Part shown: one piece after another, positions 16,877-23,740 of the stretch
Layout of the letters: the number at the start of each line of letters is the position of its first letter
Position numbering within the stretch: the first letter of the stretch is position 1
Source: Saccharospirillum salsuginis
GTDB taxonomy: Bacteria; Pseudomonadota; Gammaproteobacteria; Pseudomonadales; Natronospirillaceae
Reading direction: 5' to 3'
Length of the DNA stretch: 64,000 bases
Assembly: GCF_014651855.1 (NCBI RefSeq)
Contig: NZ_BMXR01000009.1
Coordinates: 62,001 to 126,000, forward strand
Position numbers and translations under genes: made by a program
The notes under the pieces: generated by a model
Seen by the model: only the letters and a program-made list of their open reading frames with translations
What the model was told of the DNA's origin: nothing
Database searches by the model: none

Positions 16877-17562
16877 CTGTATTGACCGATCGACCCTACC
16901 TGGGGGTTCTGTGGGACATGGATGGCGTCCTGATCGATTCCGAACGCCTGGTGCGCGCGGTATTCGTGGATGTGATGACCGGGGGCGGGCCCGTGCCCGA
17001 TCCCGAGCAACGTTATCTGGAAACCATCGGCCTGAATCGGACCGGTCTGATCCAGTGGTTTCTGCAATTCGTGCCGGACGAAACCACGGCTGAATTCTGG
17101 ATCGACCAGACACGGGACGGGTTCAATGCGCGAGCCAAGACCGAACTGGAGTTGAAGCCTGGCGTGATCGACGCCCTGAACCACGTTCGGGATGCCGGTT
17201 TGCGACAGATGGTGGTGACCAGCACCCGTACAACCATGGCCGAGGACAAACTGGCCCGGGTCGGATTGCTCGACTATTTCACCGAGGTGTTGGGCGGTGA
17301 CCAGGTCGCCCAGGGCAAACCCCATCCCGAACCGTATCAAAAAGGCTGTGAACGTCTGGGTCTTCAGTCGCATCAGGCGCTGGCCATCGAAGACAGCCCC
17401 AACGGCGTGCGCTCGGCATTGGCCGCCGGCTGCGCTGTCATTCATGTCCCGGATTTGATCGAAACCGATCCGGACTGGCATGCCGACCTGGCCGGTGCCC
17501 TCGACAGTCTGGCGGATTTGCCGCGCTGGATGACGCAGCAAGAGGGTGGGCACTGGCTATGA
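16873..17562 (+). CDS. HAD-IA family phosphatase, coupled to znuA
   Basis: A 229-residue haloacid-dehalogenase hydrolase. Motif I is DMDGVLIDSE, motif II VVTSTRTT, motif III QGKPHPEPY and motif IV IEDSPNGVRSAL, with a helical cap between I and II. It would hydrolyse a small phospho-metabolite; the substrate is unknown, though the layout is like YqaB/YniC/GS1-type sugar-phosphate phosphatases. Its ATG overlaps the znuA stop by 4 bp, so it would be induced with zinc uptake genes if the palindrome upstream is a Zur box. It is again coupled by ATGA to the thioesterase gene. Confidence 0.87.
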   Translation: MTVLTDRPYLGVLWDMDGVLIDSERLVRAVFVDVMTGGGPVPDPEQRYLETIGLNRTGLIQWFLQFVPDETTAEFWIDQTRDGFNARAKTELELKPGVIDALNHVRDAGLRQMVVTSTRTTMAEDKLARVGLLDYFTEVLGGDQVAQGKPHPEPYQKGCERLGLQSHQALAIEDSPNGVRSALAAGCAVIHVPDLIETDPDWHADLAGALDSLADLPRWMTQQEGGHWL

Positions 17563-17960
17563 ATCTCGATGCGATCGAACCCCTCGCCAAACTGGGCATC
17601 GAATGCGTAAGCCGCGATGCGGAAAGCGCCGAGTTTTTCATTCCACTGGTCGGAAACCGCAATGACAAGGGAACTCTGTTCGCCGGCAGTCAGTATTCCG
17701 CCCTGGTGCTGGCCGGGTGGTACCACGCCAGCCAGTGGGCTGTGGAGCATGAACTGCCCGAGAAAGTGGCCATTAAGGACTGTCAGGTCAGCTACCCCAA
17801 GCCGGCCCTGTCGGATTTACGCGTTGTCGCGCGGTTCGAGGACGTGCCCGACCGGCGACCGAGTGGGCACTGGCGGGCGAGGGTCCGGGTGGAAGCATTC
17901 GATGACAGCGATGACGTCGTCGCCCGGTTGACCGGAGACTACCGGGTCCTGGCGGGATAG
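17559..17960 (+). CDS. YiiD C-terminal-type hot-dog thioesterase
   Basis: A 133-residue protein with the NRNDKGTLFAGSQYSALVLAGWY motif region of the YiiD C-terminal domain, a hot-dog-fold putative thioesterase. In YiiD proteins this domain is fused to a GNAT acetyltransferase; here it stands alone. The substrate is unknown. ATGA overlap with the HAD gene makes it the third gene of a znuA-HAD-thioesterase transcript. Nothing in it suggests metal binding. Confidence 0.8.
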   Translation: MNLDAIEPLAKLGIECVSRDAESAEFFIPLVGNRNDKGTLFAGSQYSALVLAGWYHASQWAVEHELPEKVAIKDCQVSYPKPALSDLRVVARFEDVPDRRPSGHWRARVRVEAFDDSDDVVARLTGDYRVLAG

Positions 17961-18014
17961 CGTATCGGTGCTAGGGTAATTGTAAGGTGTCAGCCATTGG
18001 GGTGCGCGACGGTG

Positions 18015-18878
18015 ATGTCCAACTTGAAGGCGCTGGTCTGGTTGGTGTGCCTGACAATGATATCGGCGGTGTCACAGGCCGACGCCCTGATCGTGCGTTA
18101 CCCCAAGCCGGAGACCGAATTCGATCGTCGTACGGACTACCCCCTTCGCCTACTGCAATTAGCCTTCGACAAAACCGGTGCCGAGGTGTCCCTGGTTCCC
18201 TCGCTCCAGGCGATGCCTCAGGGGCGAGCCCTGGTGCAACTGAAAAACGGCATCGATGTCGACGTGGTCTGGTCGATGACCTCCCGAAAACGGGAAGCCG
18301 ACCTTCAACCCATTCGAATTCCCATTTACAAAGGGTTGATCGGCTGGCGGATCTTCCTGGCTCACGAACGGGGCCTGCAACGATTCAGCGAACCCCATTC
18401 GCTGGATGAATTGCGGGATTATATCCTCGTTCAGGGGCACGACTGGCCGGACACCGACATATTGAGGTCCAATGGTTTTCAGGTATTCGGGACACCGAGT
18501 TACGACACCATTTTTACCATGGTCGCCCAGCATCGGGCGGATTTGTTCCCACGTTCCATCGTCGAGATCTGGGCCGAGGCGAAAACGCACGAAAACAGTG
18601 GCATAGTAGTCGAACCCACCAAATTGCTGACCTATCCCACGGCGTTTTACTATTTCGTCAATCCGGAGGATACGGAACTGGCACTGTTGATCGAGCGCGG
18701 ACTCAAAACCGCGCTCGCCGATGGCAGTTTTGATGCACTTTTCCACGAATACCATGCGGACCTGATCGAAAAAGCCCGTCTCGAAGAGCGCGAGCGTTAT
18801 CGGTTGAACAATCCTTTGTTGCCCGAGCTGACGCCACTGGGGAGCGAGGCTTTGTGGTTTTCCTTATCGGCCGAGTGA
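18015..18878 (+). CDS. Periplasmic solute-binding-like protein
   Basis: A 287-residue exported protein. The start is ATG 18015 (TTG 17997 and GTG 18012 lie in frame upstream); residues 1-23 form a signal peptide (LVWLVCLTMISAVSQADA). The body resembles family-3 extracellular solute-binding domains: YPKPETEFDRRTDYPLRLLQ near the N-terminus, a hinge near VQLKNGIDVDVVWSMTS, and a C-terminal FHEYHADLIEKARL helix. There is no transporter gene next to it, so it may instead be a stand-alone sensor-like protein. The ligand is unknown. Confidence 0.65.
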   Translation: MSNLKALVWLVCLTMISAVSQADALIVRYPKPETEFDRRTDYPLRLLQLAFDKTGAEVSLVPSLQAMPQGRALVQLKNGIDVDVVWSMTSRKREADLQPIRIPIYKGLIGWRIFLAHERGLQRFSEPHSLDELRDYILVQGHDWPDTDILRSNGFQVFGTPSYDTIFTMVAQHRADLFPRSIVEIWAEAKTHENSGIVVEPTKLLTYPTAFYYFVNPEDTELALLIERGLKTALADGSFDALFHEYHADLIEKARLEERERYRLNNPLLPELTPLGSEALWFSLSAE

Positions 18879-18921
18879 GCTTTGTCGTATTATTCGACGA
18901 TTCTTTAAGCGAAGGAACATC

Positions 18922-19227
18922 ATGAGACGGGTACCGCTGGACAAGATTTTTCTGCAACCGGGTGTTCATCTGCATTGGTTGCGGTTGGCCGGTACGGTCC
19001 GTTTCGAGGTGGGGGCCGAGCTGGCCAGCCGGTTCGATGAGGTCTGGCGGGCGTTCGAGATCGAGGGTTGCCCGGCCCCCACGACCTTTCTGGAGGGACA
19101 TCCGTTGAGCGAAGACGATTTTCTGTTCGCTTTGTTCGCTGGAGCCGTCCATGCCCGAGAGCAGATGCCGGAATTCTGGGTGGAAATCGAACCCGACGCT
19201 GTCGTCTGGCACGGTGCATTCGACTGA
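18922..19227 (+). CDS. Hypothetical protein (101 aa)
   Basis: I do not recognise this family. The 101-residue product is soluble, mildly acidic, with one Cys (EGCPAP) and a compact sequence beginning MRRVPLDKIFLQPGVHLHWLRL. It reads like a small alpha/beta domain: strand HLHWLRLAGTVRFEVG, helix ELASRFDEVWRAFEI, and a terminal strand FWVEIEPDAVVWHG. GAAGGA lies eight bases upstream of ATG 18922, supporting translation. It lies between the solute-binding-like gene and pdxJ on the same strand. Confidence 0.6.
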   Translation: MRRVPLDKIFLQPGVHLHWLRLAGTVRFEVGAELASRFDEVWRAFEIEGCPAPTTFLEGHPLSEDDFLFALFAGAVHAREQMPEFWVEIEPDAVVWHGAFD

Positions 19228-19270
19228 TCTTTGTTACAATCGGTAGCGAATCATCGACCTAGGACCTCCC

Positions 19271-20005
19271 ATGACCCAGCTCAGCGTCAACCTGAACAAA
19301 ATCGCCCTGTTGCGCAACTCACGCGGACGCGATTTTCCCAACGTCGTCGAATTCGCGCGCAAGTTCATTGGCCTGGGGGTTCCTGGCATCACCATCCATC
19401 CGCGACCGGATGAACGTCACATCACCCGGCAGGACGCCTTCGACCTGAAAACCGCCCTGGCGGACTATCCGGAAGTCGAACTGAACATCGAAGGGTATCC
19501 GTCCGACGATTTCCTGAAACTGATCGAACAGGTCAAGCCGCATCAGTGCACCCTGGTTCCCGACGATCCCAATCAGTTGACCTCCGACCATGGCTGGGAT
19601 TTTACCCGGCATGCCGACGAGCTCGACACCATCCTCAAACGCATCGGCGATGCCGGTGTGCGCACCTCCGTATTTCTCGACCCGGATCCCGAACAGGTTC
19701 GGCTCGCGGCTCAGTCACGCGCCAACCGGATTGAGCTCTATACCGAAGCCTATGCGTCCGCGCATGGCACCGACCGTCAGAGCGAGGTTCACGAACAGTA
19801 CCGTGCCGCCGCCGCACTGGCCCGGGAACTGGGACTCGAACTCAACGCCGGACATGATCTCGACCTCGACAACCTGCCGGGCTTTCTGACCATACCGGAG
19901 ATACTGGAAGTATCCATCGGTCATGTGTTGACGGTTGAGTGCATCGAAATGGGTATGCCGACGGTGGTTAACCGGTACCTGGATATTTGCGCGAACAGTG
20001 CGTAA
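19271..20005 (+). CDS. pdxJ: Pyridoxine 5'-phosphate synthase PdxJ
   Basis: A 244-residue TIM-barrel enzyme of the DXP-dependent vitamin B6 pathway: it condenses 1-deoxyxylulose 5-phosphate with 3-amino-1-hydroxyacetone phosphate. Conserved parts are SVNLNKIALLRNSRG at the N-terminus, ITIHPRPDERHI, NIEGYPSDDFL, CTLVPDDPNQLTSDHGWDF, NAGHDLDL and the C-terminal VSIGHVLTVECIEMG. Length is normal. Here it is not next to recO or acpS, its common partners, but between small genes of unknown function. Confidence 0.95.
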   Translation: MTQLSVNLNKIALLRNSRGRDFPNVVEFARKFIGLGVPGITIHPRPDERHITRQDAFDLKTALADYPEVELNIEGYPSDDFLKLIEQVKPHQCTLVPDDPNQLTSDHGWDFTRHADELDTILKRIGDAGVRTSVFLDPDPEQVRLAAQSRANRIELYTEAYASAHGTDRQSEVHEQYRAAAALARELGLELNAGHDLDLDNLPGFLTIPEILEVSIGHVLTVECIEMGMPTVVNRYLDICANSA

Positions 20006-20030
20006 ACGCATACCCCAATGGGAGTAGGAA

Positions 20031-20636
20031 TTGGAACTTTCAATCAGTGATCTCGACACTCAGTCCGTCTACAAACTGATGACGGGCTCGATCCAACCGC
20101 GTCCGATCGCCTGGGCCTGTACTCAAGGCGGGAGCGGCCGGCTCAACCTGGCGCCGTTTTCCTTTTTCACGCTGGTCAGTGTCAACCCCACGGTCGTCGC
20201 CTTCGCGCCATTGGTGAAGGCCGACGGTACCGAGAAGGACACCATACTCAACCTGCGCGAACACCACGAGTTCACGCTCAACATCGTCAGCCACCGGGTG
20301 GCCGATGCCATGAACCAGACGTCCGCCGCCTTGCCTTATGGTGAGAGCGAACTTGATTTCGCCGGGCTGACGCCGGCCCCGTCACGGTCGGTTTCGACAC
20401 CGCGCGTGAAAGAGGCCCTGATTCATTTCGAATGCACGCTGAGAGAGATTCAGTCGTTCGGCGACCAACCCATGGCCGGCCGACTGGTGCTGGGTGATGT
20501 GCGTCATGTTCATGTCGATGACGCCCTCTACGATGAAGGCCGAATCCGGGCCGACAAGCTGGATGCCGTCGGTCGTATGGCCGGCAATGCCTACGCGACC
20601 ACGCGCGACACGTTCGAGCTGGAACGGCCGGGCTGA
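20031..20636 (+). CDS. Flavin reductase-like domain protein (TTG start)
   Basis: A 201-residue protein of the FMN-binding split-barrel flavin reductase family (DIM6/NTAB group). The flavin-site pattern is seen in MTGSIQPRPIAWACT, NLAPFSFFTLVSVNP and EFTLNIVSH. It may supply reduced flavin or bind FMN; no partner monooxygenase is adjacent. The start is TTG 20031, with GGAG six bases upstream; no ATG in this frame fits the family's N-terminus. It is separated by 5 bp from the next gene. Confidence 0.85.
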   Translation: MELSISDLDTQSVYKLMTGSIQPRPIAWACTQGGSGRLNLAPFSFFTLVSVNPTVVAFAPLVKADGTEKDTILNLREHHEFTLNIVSHRVADAMNQTSAALPYGESELDFAGLTPAPSRSVSTPRVKEALIHFECTLREIQSFGDQPMAGRLVLGDVRHVHVDDALYDEGRIRADKLDAVGRMAGNAYATTRDTFELERPG

Positions 20637-20641
20637 ACGAC

Positions 20642-21055
20642 GTGTCGGCCCTGATTCTGTTCAGCGTGGCTTTTGTGTCGGCCACGCTCTGGCCGCTGGG
20701 GTCTGAGGTGCTTTACGCCGGTCTGGTCCACCAGACGCCAGAGCGATTGGGTCTATACTGGTCGGTGGCTACGTTCGGAAATACCCTGGGTGCCTTGCTG
20801 ATGCTGGTCATCGCCCGCTGGCTGAGCGAGCGAGTGGCCGAACGGGCGTCGCAGCGATTCGTGCCCGACGAGCGCGCGCGAAAACTGCTGGACAGGTTCG
20901 GCGCACCGCTGCTGTTCTTCGCCTGGTTGCCCGTGGTCGGCGATCTGTTGCCGGTCGCCGCCGGTTGGCTCCGTCTTCGGCTTTGGTGGTGTTCCGTTTG
21001 GATCGCTATCGGAAAGGGGGCTCGCTTTGCGTTGTTGACGTTGCTTTTGGTTTGA
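20642..21055 (+). CDS. YqaA-like DedA-family membrane protein
   Basis: A 137-residue inner-membrane protein with about four hydrophobic segments. TLWPLGSEVLYAGLV and the ATFGNTLGALLMLVIARW segment match E. coli YqaA, a short DedA/VTT-type protein; the FFAWLPVVGDLLPVAAGWLRLR stretch is the re-entrant GDxxP motif region. Role is not established; DedA relatives affect lipid flipping and membrane homeostasis. The start is GTG 20642, immediately after the flavin reductase gene. Confidence 0.82.
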   Translation: MSALILFSVAFVSATLWPLGSEVLYAGLVHQTPERLGLYWSVATFGNTLGALLMLVIARWLSERVAERASQRFVPDERARKLLDRFGAPLLFFAWLPVVGDLLPVAAGWLRLRLWWCSVWIAIGKGARFALLTLLLV

Positions 21056-21189
21056 CGCGTGAGGGTTGAATTGTCCGAAAAGCAGTGCTTGCTTTCAGCA
21101 CCGCTTGATGCCTGTGACGACTCCGCTTACTGTTATCAGCCAGTAGGATGAAGAGTCCATTAATAGCCAGCTGAAAAAGGTATGTGCCC

Positions 21190-21843
21190 GTGAATCTGGA
21201 TCAATTACTCGAAAAGAATCGACACTGGGCAGAAGAGATCAAGTCCGAACAACCGGAATTTTTCAAGCAGCTGGCCCGTCAGCAAAAACCGGAACTGTTG
21301 TGGATCGGTTGCGCCGACAGCCGGGTTCCCGCGAACGAAATCATGGGTTTGATGCCCGGCGAAGTCTTCGTGCATCGCAACGTGGCCAACCTGGTTGTGC
21401 ATACCGATTTGAATTGCCTCTCGGTGCTGCAGTTCGCGGTGGAAGTCCTGAAGGTAAAGCACGTGATCGTGACCGGCCACTACGGCTGTGGTGGTGTGGC
21501 GGCGGCGCTTTCCAATGCGCGGCTGGGGTTGATCGATAACTGGCTGCGCAAAATCCAGGATACCATGAAGCAGTACGGACCTTATTTCGAGGCCCTGCCG
21601 GACGACGAAACGCGTCTGGACCGGTTGTGTGAAGTCAATGTGATGGCGCAGGTGCTGAGTCTGGCCGAGACCACGATTGTTCAGGACGCCTGGGATCGCG
21701 GTCAGGACCTGGCCATACACGGCTGGATCTACGGTCTCGACGACGGCATTCTGCACGATCTCGGCGTCACCCATAAGGATAACTCGCCGTTAAGGCCGAA
21801 AATGCATGAACGCATCAAGGCGATTCTGACTGACAGTGACTGA
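21190..21843 (+). CDS. can: Beta-class carbonic anhydrase
   Basis: A 217-residue enzyme interconverting CO2 and bicarbonate. The zinc ligands of the beta class are Cys41 and Asp43 in GCADSRVP, then His and Cys in GHYGCGGV. LNCLSVLQFAVEVL and the C-terminal HGWIYGLDDGIL agree with E. coli Can. I chose GTG 21190 because AAAAAGG lies nine bases upstream; GTG 21184 adds two residues but has too short a spacing. The gene is followed 14 bp later by a small membrane-protein gene. Confidence 0.93.
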   Translation: MNLDQLLEKNRHWAEEIKSEQPEFFKQLARQQKPELLWIGCADSRVPANEIMGLMPGEVFVHRNVANLVVHTDLNCLSVLQFAVEVLKVKHVIVTGHYGCGGVAAALSNARLGLIDNWLRKIQDTMKQYGPYFEALPDDETRLDRLCEVNVMAQVLSLAETTIVQDAWDRGQDLAIHGWIYGLDDGILHDLGVTHKDNSPLRPKMHERIKAILTDSD

Positions 21844-21857
21844 GAGGGTTCACCACG

Positions 21858-22169
21858 GTGTTCATCGACAGGATCCTGCCGCCTAAGATATCCGCCTCGG
21901 TTAATCAAAGTGACCGCTTGGACGGTATTGCCGACTACCTGGGCAGTGAGGGCATGGTCGATAAACTCGTGTGGATCGCCATTATTCTGATCGGGATGCT
22001 GGTGCTGATCCAAATACTGCGATGGACGGCCGCACGCAAGAAAAAACGGGACCGCGCCCGGCGCGAACAGCGTCGGGCCAAGGCGCAGGAGGAAAAACAG
22101 CGAGGGTCGCGTCGCCCACCTCCCGGAGTCGGGCGACGCCCCGGATCACAGCCGCCCCGCCGCCGCTGA
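21858..22169 (+). CDS. Hypothetical single-span membrane protein with basic tail
   Basis: A 103-residue product with GTG start. One membrane helix at about residues 38-58 (LVWIAIILIGMLVLIQIL) is followed by a strongly basic cytoplasmic tail of Lys/Arg then Arg/Pro/Gly repeats. I do not recognise a family. Its last 24 bases overlap the end of the convergent bioA gene. The low-complexity tail may be partly an accident of reading through the bioA 3' end, so the real length is less certain than its existence. Confidence 0.5.
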   Translation: MFIDRILPPKISASVNQSDRLDGIADYLGSEGMVDKLVWIAIILIGMLVLIQILRWTAARKKKRDRARREQRRAKAQEEKQRGSRRPPPGVGRRPGSQPPRRR

Positions 22170-23441
22170 TTCCGCCAGCATTCGCATCGCCCCGGTCAAC
22201 CGGGACAATTCTTCGGCGTTCATCACGAACGGTGGCATGATGTACACCAGTTTACCGAATGGTCGAATCCAGACGCCGGCCTCGACCAGGGCTTTCTGAG
22301 CCCGTCCGACATCGACCGGCTCGGTCATTTCCATCACGCCGATGGCGCCCAGCACCCGAACGTCCGCCACCGAATCAAGGTCGGCCAGTGGCGTGAGTTC
22401 CTCCTTCAACTGGGATTCCAGCCGGGTTACGGCGCTTTGCCAGTCCATTTCCATCAACTTGTCGAACGACGCGCAGGCTACGGCGCACGCCAGCGGATTG
22501 CCCATAAAGGTCGGGCCGTGCATGAAGACACCCGCTTCGCTCGCGCAGACGCCTTCGGCCACCTCGTCGGTGGCGAGTGTGGCCGCCAACGTCATGGTGC
22601 CGCCGGTGATGGCCTTACCGAGGCTCAGGATGTCCGGCACGACAGCGGCGTGTTCGAGCGCGAACAGCTTGCCGGTGCGCCCGAAGCCGGTGGCGATCTC
22701 GTCGAAAATCAGCAGCAGTTCATGTTTGTCGCACAAGCGGCGCAGTTCGGCGAGCCAGGCCGGGTTGTAGATGCGCATGCCGCCGGCGCCCTGGACGACG
22801 GGCTCGACGATGACCCCCGCCAGTTCGTCGGCGTGTTCGGCCAACCGGCGGTCCAGTTCGGCCAGTCGGTCCGGGTCGACGGGGGTGTCGAATCCGGCGG
22901 GCGGTGTGTCGAGAAACAGGCTTTTCGGCAGGACATCGGCGAACAGGCTGTGCATGCCGTTGACCGGGTCGCAGACGCTCATGGCGCCTAGGGTGTCGCC
23001 GTGGTAACCGTTACGGAAGGCGGCGAGGCGGGATTTGCCGGGTTTGCCCCGTCCGCGCCAGTACTGGATGGCCATTTTCAGGGCGACTTCGACCGAGACG
23101 GACCCGGAGTCGGCGAGGAACACCTTGTTCAGCGGTTCGGGCGTGGCCCGCACCAGGCGTTTGCCGAGTTCGACCGCCGGGGCGTGGGTAATGCCGCCGA
23201 ACATGACGTGGGCCATGCGCTCGGTCTGTTCGATGATGGCCTGGTTGAGTTCGGGGACGTTGTAGCCGTGGATGGCGCACCACCAGGAAGCCATGCCGTC
23301 GATCAGTCGCCGGCCGTCTTCGAGGATGAGTTCGCAGCCTTCTGCGGCTACGACGGGGTAGCAGGGCAGGGGATGGGTGGTGGAGGTGTACGGATGCCAG
23401 AGGTGGTTCAGGTCGAATTCGGTGTCGACGGTCAGATTCAT
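22146..23441 (-). CDS. bioA: Adenosylmethionine-8-amino-7-oxononanoate aminotransferase BioA
   Basis: A 431-residue class III PLP aminotransferase making 7,8-diaminopelargonate in biotin synthesis. LWHPYTSTTHPLP is the BioA N-terminal signature; GMASWWCAIHGYN and the PLP lysine in SLGKAITGGTM follow, with FDEIATGFGRTG holding the cofactor Asp. The start is ATG 23441; the open frame reaches 23528 only because it runs into palindrome copy E. No other bio genes are adjacent, so it is a lone locus. Confidence 0.95.
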   Translation of the reverse strand: MNLTVDTEFDLNHLWHPYTSTTHPLPCYPVVAAEGCELILEDGRRLIDGMASWWCAIHGYNVPELNQAIIEQTERMAHVMFGGITHAPAVELGKRLVRATPEPLNKVFLADSGSVSVEVALKMAIQYWRGRGKPGKSRLAAFRNGYHGDTLGAMSVCDPVNGMHSLFADVLPKSLFLDTPPAGFDTPVDPDRLAELDRRLAEHADELAGVIVEPVVQGAGGMRIYNPAWLAELRRLCDKHELLLIFDEIATGFGRTGKLFALEHAAVVPDILSLGKAITGGTMTLAATLATDEVAEGVCASEAGVFMHGPTFMGNPLACAVACASFDKLMEMDWQSAVTRLESQLKEELTPLADLDSVADVRVLGAIGVMEMTEPVDVGRAQKALVEAGVWIRPFGKLVYIMPPFVMNAEELSRLTGAMRMLAESAAAGRL

Positions 23442-23478
23442 GGTTCGTCGTCCGGGGTTGTTGTTGTGCCAGGGGTTC

Positions 23479-23605
23479 GTGCCGGGGGATGGGGGTACCC
23501 CTGGAGGGTCGCGCGGGATGCCGCCCACTCAACCCGTCCATGGGGGCTAGACGGCAGCATCCATGCTGCCCACTTCCCTCCAGGGGTACCCCCGTCCCCC
23601 GGCAC
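23479..23605 (+). repeat. Dispersed variable-arm palindrome, copy E (subtype II core)
   Basis: Thirty-base arms (23479-23508 and 23576-23605) are complementary at 29 positions with one G-T. The core is the variant GTCGCGCGGGATGCCGCCC, ACTCAACCCGTCCATGGGG, then apical GGCAGCATCCATGCTGCC. This longer core is shared only with copy M. It lies between the valS end and the bioA start, both minus strand. Confidence 0.92.
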
Positions 23606-23630
23606 TTGATCAGGTGGTTGCAACTCCACC

Positions 23631-23735
23631 GTAGGGTGGGCACCGCCCACCATTGAATGGGGCAACCACGGTCATTCAATGTACATTGGATCGCGTGCCA
23701 TGATCGAATGCATTGGTGGGCGGTGCCCACCCTAC
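23631..23735. repeat. GTAGGGTGGGC-type inverted repeat downstream of valS
   Basis: GTAGGGTGGGCACCGCCCAC at the left and GTGGGCGGTGCCCACCCTAC at the right are perfect inverted arms around about 65 bp. It begins 5 bp beyond the valS stop codon, so the folded RNA could define the valS 3' end. A second member lies at 37507-37631. Similar sequences are widespread between gammaproteobacterial genes. Confidence 0.85.
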
Positions 23736-23740
23736 GGGTC

